Of a stretch of 64,000 nt of DNA, positions 60,693-64,000 are shown in pieces. Source of the DNA: Lachnospiraceae bacterium (GTDB lineage Bacteria > Bacillota > Clostridia > Lachnospirales > Lachnospiraceae). Location of the stretch: assembly GCA_017936885.1 (NCBI GenBank), contig JAGBEO010000004.1, forward strand, positions 1 to 64,000, written 5' to 3'. Within the stretch, counting starts at the first letter, position 1. Each line of letters starts with the position of its first letter. The position numbers and the translations under genes were made by a program. The notes under the pieces are model-generated. The model did no database searches. It was not told the origin of the DNA and saw nothing but the letters and a program-made list of their open reading frames with translations.

Positions 60693-62561
60693 TTACTCTT
60701 TATACTGTAACGCTCTGGTTGCATTGAGCACCGCAATGATCATCACGCCCACGTCCGCAAAAATCGCCCACCACATATTGACGAAGCCCACAGCCCCAAG
60801 CGCCAGACACGCAAACTTAATTGCCAGCGCAAAGACTATGTTCTGATGAACAATGCGCAATGTCTTACGGGAAATATTCATCGCGGTTGCAATCTTCGCC
60901 GGGTCATCATCCATCAGCACGATGTCCGCCGCCTCGATCGCCGCATCAGATCCCAGCGCGCCCATCGCAATCCCCAGATCTGCTCTGGAGAGAACCGGGG
61001 CGTCGTTGATACCGTCGCCCACGAAAGCCAACTTCTCCTTTTCGTCTTTGGTTTCCAACAGTTTCTCCACTTCCGCCACCTTATCGCCCGGCAGCAATTC
61101 GCTTTTTACCACGTCAACTCCTAATTCCTGTGCCGCTGCATCCGCTACCCGTTTGGTATCTCCGGTTAACATAATTACCTGTTTCACGCCCGCGGCTTTC
61201 AAGCCTGCTATCGCTTTTCCGGCATTGGGCTTCACCACATCGGAAATGAGAATATATCCTGCATATGAGCCGTCTACCGCTACATGCACCTCTGTACCGA
61301 CTTCCTGCGGAACAGCATAGGAAACCCCTAACTGTTTCATGAGTTTCACATTGCCCGCCGCCACAAGGCGTCCGTCCACATATGCCTGTACGCCGTGACC
61401 GCTGATTTCTTCTACGTCACTGACTCTTGCCATGTCAATTTCCTTGCCGTAAGCATCTTTCAGGCTCTTACTGATGGGATGGTTGGAATAACTTTCCACA
61501 TAAGCAGCCTTCTCAAGCAGTTCCTGTTCTGAAATCCCTTCTGCCGGCTCAAGATGTGTTACCTCAAATACGCCCTTTGTCAAAGTACCGGTCTTATCGC
61601 ACACCACATACTTTGTCTGCGCCAATTCTTCCAGATACACGGAACCTTTAACCAAAATACCTTTGGCAGACGCACCGCCGATACCGCCGAAGAAACTTAA
61701 AGGAATCGAAATTACCAGTGCACAAGGGCAACTGATAACTAATGTGGTCAATGCTCTGATAACCCACTGTGACCAATTCGCCGGATGTCCCATAATCAAA
61801 TTAACGATTGGCGGCAGCAAAGCCAATGCCAATGCACCGTAACAAACGACCGGCGTATAATATCTGGCAAACCTCGTAATGAAGTTCTCGGATCTGGACT
61901 TTTTCATGCTGGAGTTCTCTACCAGCTCCAGAATTTTAGATACGGTAGATTCACCGAATTCTTTGGTGGTCTGAATACGAAGCACACCGGACATGTTCAC
62001 GCATCCGCTGATAACCTCATCACCTTCCTTCACTTCTCTCGGCAGGCTCTCACCTGTCAGGGCGCTGGTGTTAAGGGATGCTGCACCGCTTACAACCACG
62101 CCGTCTAACGGCACCTTTTCACCCGGCTGTACCGTGATGATCGTTCCAATGGCAACCTCATCGGGATCTATCTGTTCCAGTTTGCCATCTACTTCTATAT
62201 TAGCATAATCGGGACGGATATCCATTAACTGGGAAATATTTCTGCGGCTTTTGCCTACCGCATAGCTCTGGAACAGTTCGCCGATCTGATAGAACAGCAT
62301 AACTGCCACACCCTCAACATACTCGCCGAGAATGATAGCGCCCACAGTGGCTACCGCCATCAGGAAATTTTCATCGAAAACCTCTCCGTGGATGATGCCG
62401 AAAATTGCCTTTTTCAAAATGTCATATCCGATGATAAAGTAGGGTATTAAAAACAACACCAGCCTGATATATGGGTTTTCCACCGGAACAAAATGCAAAG
62501 CGACGACTAAAACTGCCGCTATGATAATACGAATAAATACCTTTTTTTGTTTTTTCGTCAT
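60693..62561 (-). CDS. Heavy-metal P1B-type ATPase (Zn/Cd/Pb exporter type)
   Basis: A 622-aa metal pump without an N-terminal heavy-metal-associated domain. TGES (169-172) is in the actuator domain, CPC (278-280) in the metal-binding TM helix, DKTGTLT with phosphorylated Asp322, the SNHPIS histidine, and the hinge GDGINDAPVLSRADLGIAMG. The final TM region WWAIFADVGVMIIAVLNATRAL has the Asp typical of Zn/Cd/Pb exporters. ATG at 62561 follows GAGGAGGAGACT. It is co-transcribed with the ArsR gene. Confidence 0.93.
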   Translation of the reverse strand: MTKKQKKVFIRIIIAAVLVVALHFVPVENPYIRLVLFLIPYFIIGYDILKKAIFGIIHGEVFDENFLMAVATVGAIILGEYVEGVAVMLFYQIGELFQSYAVGKSRRNISQLMDIRPDYANIEVDGKLEQIDPDEVAIGTIITVQPGEKVPLDGVVVSGAASLNTSALTGESLPREVKEGDEVISGCVNMSGVLRIQTTKEFGESTVSKILELVENSSMKKSRSENFITRFARYYTPVVCYGALALALLPPIVNLIMGHPANWSQWVIRALTTLVISCPCALVISIPLSFFGGIGGASAKGILVKGSVYLEELAQTKYVVCDKTGTLTKGVFEVTHLEPAEGISEQELLEKAAYVESYSNHPISKSLKDAYGKEIDMARVSDVEEISGHGVQAYVDGRLVAAGNVKLMKQLGVSYAVPQEVGTEVHVAVDGSYAGYILISDVVKPNAGKAIAGLKAAGVKQVIMLTGDTKRVADAAAQELGVDVVKSELLPGDKVAEVEKLLETKDEKEKLAFVGDGINDAPVLSRADLGIAMGALGSDAAIEAADIVLMDDDPAKIATAMNISRKTLRIVHQNIVFALAIKFACLALGAVGFVNMWWAIFADVGVMIIAVLNATRALQYKE

Positions 62562-62953
62562 AGTCTCCTCCTCTGAAGTACCAATCTTTGTACGCCGACT
62601 TTTTTATCTAAGTCGGTTTCGGATATTGATTCTTCATTTTATACGTCTTTTTGTATGTATTTTTTCATGCAACTTATTGTATGAACATTTAAACATTTAT
62701 TTAATTGTTTGTCAAGACTATTTTGTAACCTTATATGAAAACTTTGACTAAAAATTCTCGCTATATTTTTACTTGAATGTTGCCTTGTTCAGAAATGCAT
62801 ATTGTAGCCGGCAGTCATAGCATGATATACTATCTTCATAGAACAAAAGTCATTTTACACAACATCTGCAGCTTGCGTTATGTATACAGAGCATACATAT
62901 AACTTCGCAAAATGGGCAAAAACAAAGATTACCAGAAATAACAGGAGAAAACT
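62562..62953 (-). promoter_or_regulatory. Promoter region of the metal-efflux operon
   Basis: On the minus strand TTGACA (62710-62715), a 17-bp spacer and TTAAAT (62687-62692). The spacer and flanks, AACAATTAAATAAATG then TTTAAATGTTCA, resemble the AT-rich dyads bound by ArsR repressors. A weak plus-strand promoter for the TfoX gene may end in TATACT near 62827. No gene seen. Confidence 0.6.
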
Positions 62954-63211
62954 ATGGCAGAACTAACATCTATGATGAATATCGGTAAAGAAATGGCAAA
63001 AAAACTTACAACCGTTGGCATTGATTCCTCCGAAAAACTGATTGAATCAGGTGCCAAGCAGGCATTTTTGAAATTAAAGGAAACATATCCCTCCGTTTGC
63101 CTTGTACATCTATATGCGTTAGAAGGCGCCATTCATAATACCGAATTCAACAGTCTTTCGGAAGATAAGAAACAGGAATTAAAAGAATTCAGCGATTTTT
63201 TAAAAAGGTAA
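62954..63211 (+). CDS. TfoX C-terminal-domain protein
   Basis: An 85-aa protein matching the TfoX/Sxy C-terminal domain. It has an HhH-like start (LTSMMNIGKEMAKKLTTVGIDSSEKLIESGAKQAFLKLKETYPSVCLVHLYALEGAI) and a helical tail. The domain occurs alone in many Firmicutes, with no proven role in competence there. ATG at 62954 follows AGGAGAAAACT. One of the few plus-strand genes. Confidence 0.88.
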   Translation: MAELTSMMNIGKEMAKKLTTVGIDSSEKLIESGAKQAFLKLKETYPSVCLVHLYALEGAIHNTEFNSLSEDKKQELKEFSDFLKR

Positions 63212-63247
63212 TACTACGAATCAGCAAACTCCCCGTTTGCCAAGTGG

Positions 63248-64000
63248 TCAAGGCGTATCTGCCGGATTCACATGCACCATAATATGTTTTACCTTTGGAA
63301 AAGATTTCTCAATAGAGTCATGCACACACTCTGCAATTTCATGCGATTCCTTTAATGTTTTACTGCCGTCTGCACTGATTTCAATATCTACATAGATCTT
63401 ATTGCCAAACACGCGGGTATGTAAAAGATCAATTCCCATTACACCATCCTGCTCCATGGCACAGTCACGAAGTCTGTTCTCCATCTCTTCATCACATGCT
63501 TTATCCACCATCTTATCTACTGCATCCATAAAAATATCATAAGCTGCCTTTTCGATAAAAAAGCAGATGACTAAACTGGCAACCGGGTCCAAAATCGGGA
63601 ATCCCATTCTGGCACCGGCGATACCAATAAGTGCACCCACGGAAGACAATGCATCAGATCTGTGATGCCATGCATCTGCCATCAATGCACTCGAATCAAT
63701 CTTTTTGGCATATATTTTTGTATATTGATACATTCCTTCTTTGACAAGAATGGACAACACTGCGGCAAGCAACGCCAATATGCCGGGAACTGTCAGCCCG
63801 GCATAATCTCCCCCGGTGATCTTGGTCACGGCAGAATAACCAATACCAAGACCCGTAACTGCCAGAATAGTTGCCAATACAATAGCAGCCACACACTCCA
63901 ACCTCTCATGCCCGTAAGGATGATTCTTATCTGATTCTTTTCTGGATATCTTAATGCCGATAATCACTACAATAGTGCTGAACACATCAGAAGCAGAATG
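63248..64000 (-). CDS. Cation diffusion facilitator (CDF) transporter, C-terminal part (cut by window edge)
   Basis: At least 250 residues read leftward from the window end. The frame begins HSASDVFSTIVVIIG, part of TM2 with the H-x3-D metal site, so the first TM helix lies outside. DKNHPYGHERLECVAA follows, then ADAWHHRSDALSSVGALIG (H-x3-D in TM5), and a cytoplasmic domain from EKAAYDIFMDAVDKMVDKACDEEMENRLRD to the C-terminal HIMVHVNP. CDF proteins export Zn, Fe, Mn or Co in exchange for protons. Proximity to the P1B ATPase suggests a metal-homeostasis neighbourhood. Confidence 0.93.
   Translation of the reverse strand, partial: HSASDVFSTIVVIIGIKISRKESDKNHPYGHERLECVAAIVLATILAVTGLGIGYSAVTKITGGDYAGLTVPGILALLAAVLSILVKEGMYQYTKIYAKKIDSSALMADAWHHRSDALSSVGALIGIAGARMGFPILDPVASLVICFFIEKAAYDIFMDAVDKMVDKACDEEMENRLRDCAMEQDGVMGIDLLHTRVFGNKIYVDIEISADGSKTLKESHEIAECVHDSIEKSFPKVKHIMVHVNPADTP

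Noticed and set aside
1..64000. CRISPR arrays, rRNA operons, insertion sequences with terminal inverted repeats, phage modules
   Set aside because: I looked for regularly spaced direct repeats, 16S/23S conserved words, transposase DDE genes and phage structural genes and saw none.

Overview
The window looks like a chromosome segment of a gut-type Lachnospiraceae (Bacillota, Clostridia). The evidence is the infC-rpmI-rplT operon with an L20-type leader and an AUU-started infC, a threonine T-box, strong AGGAGG ribosome binding sites, a BirA-controlled bioYBDA operon and several protein families common in that family. About nine genes in ten lie on the minus strand, so the window probably sits in one replichore with minus as the leading strand. 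Identification is from reading the sequence alone; no database search was run.

Left edge (1-4.8 kb) is accessory. It opens inside a GC-rich conjugative element of the Tn1549 type: a relaxase N-terminus cut by the window edge, mobC, and a set of nested inverted repeats upstream that could be oriT. AT-richer cargo follows: an LprI-type lipoprotein, a CPBP membrane protease and a two-gene DUF3990 (ADP-ribosyltransferase-like) plus partner unit that resembles a toxin-antitoxin pair.

4.8-8.6 kb is a small redox cluster (cupin, aldo/keto reductase, carboxymuconolactone decarboxylase-like protein, flavodoxin) divergent from a LysR regulator. 8.6-14.4 kb is an operon for surface polymer acylation (MBOAT + DHHW protein) joined to a transglutaminase-like lipoprotein and a DXS-type enzyme, with a 22-codon ORF overlapping its first start. 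Then come a MerR regulator, a membrane-anchored spermidine-synthase-like protein, oleate hydratase with its TetR regulator, a decayed peptidoglycan-binding gene, rlmD and small housekeeping genes, a tRNA-Pro with the unusual anticodon AGG, and a thioesterase/EAL pair.

26.9-46.5 kb is mostly core: pepD; biotin synthesis from KAPA (bioA, bioD, bioB) with the transporter bioY; translation genes; an LCP protein followed by a sortase-like lipoprotein that has lost its catalytic residues; a GT39-like membrane glycosyltransferase; T-box, small membrane protein and thrS; an NhaC-type antiporter with a long structured leader; and an S1-domain protein.

46.6-64 kb holds a MarR-controlled asymmetric heterodimeric ABC exporter, pdxST, a deleted Rpn-type nuclease pseudogene, tcdA, purA, rarA, and a metal-efflux operon (P1B ATPase + ArsR). 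It ends with a TfoX C-terminal-domain protein and a CDF transporter cut by the right edge. An 11-mer, RGTTTACATAA, occurs ten times exactly across 21-60 kb, in and between genes, far above chance, and I have no explanation for it.
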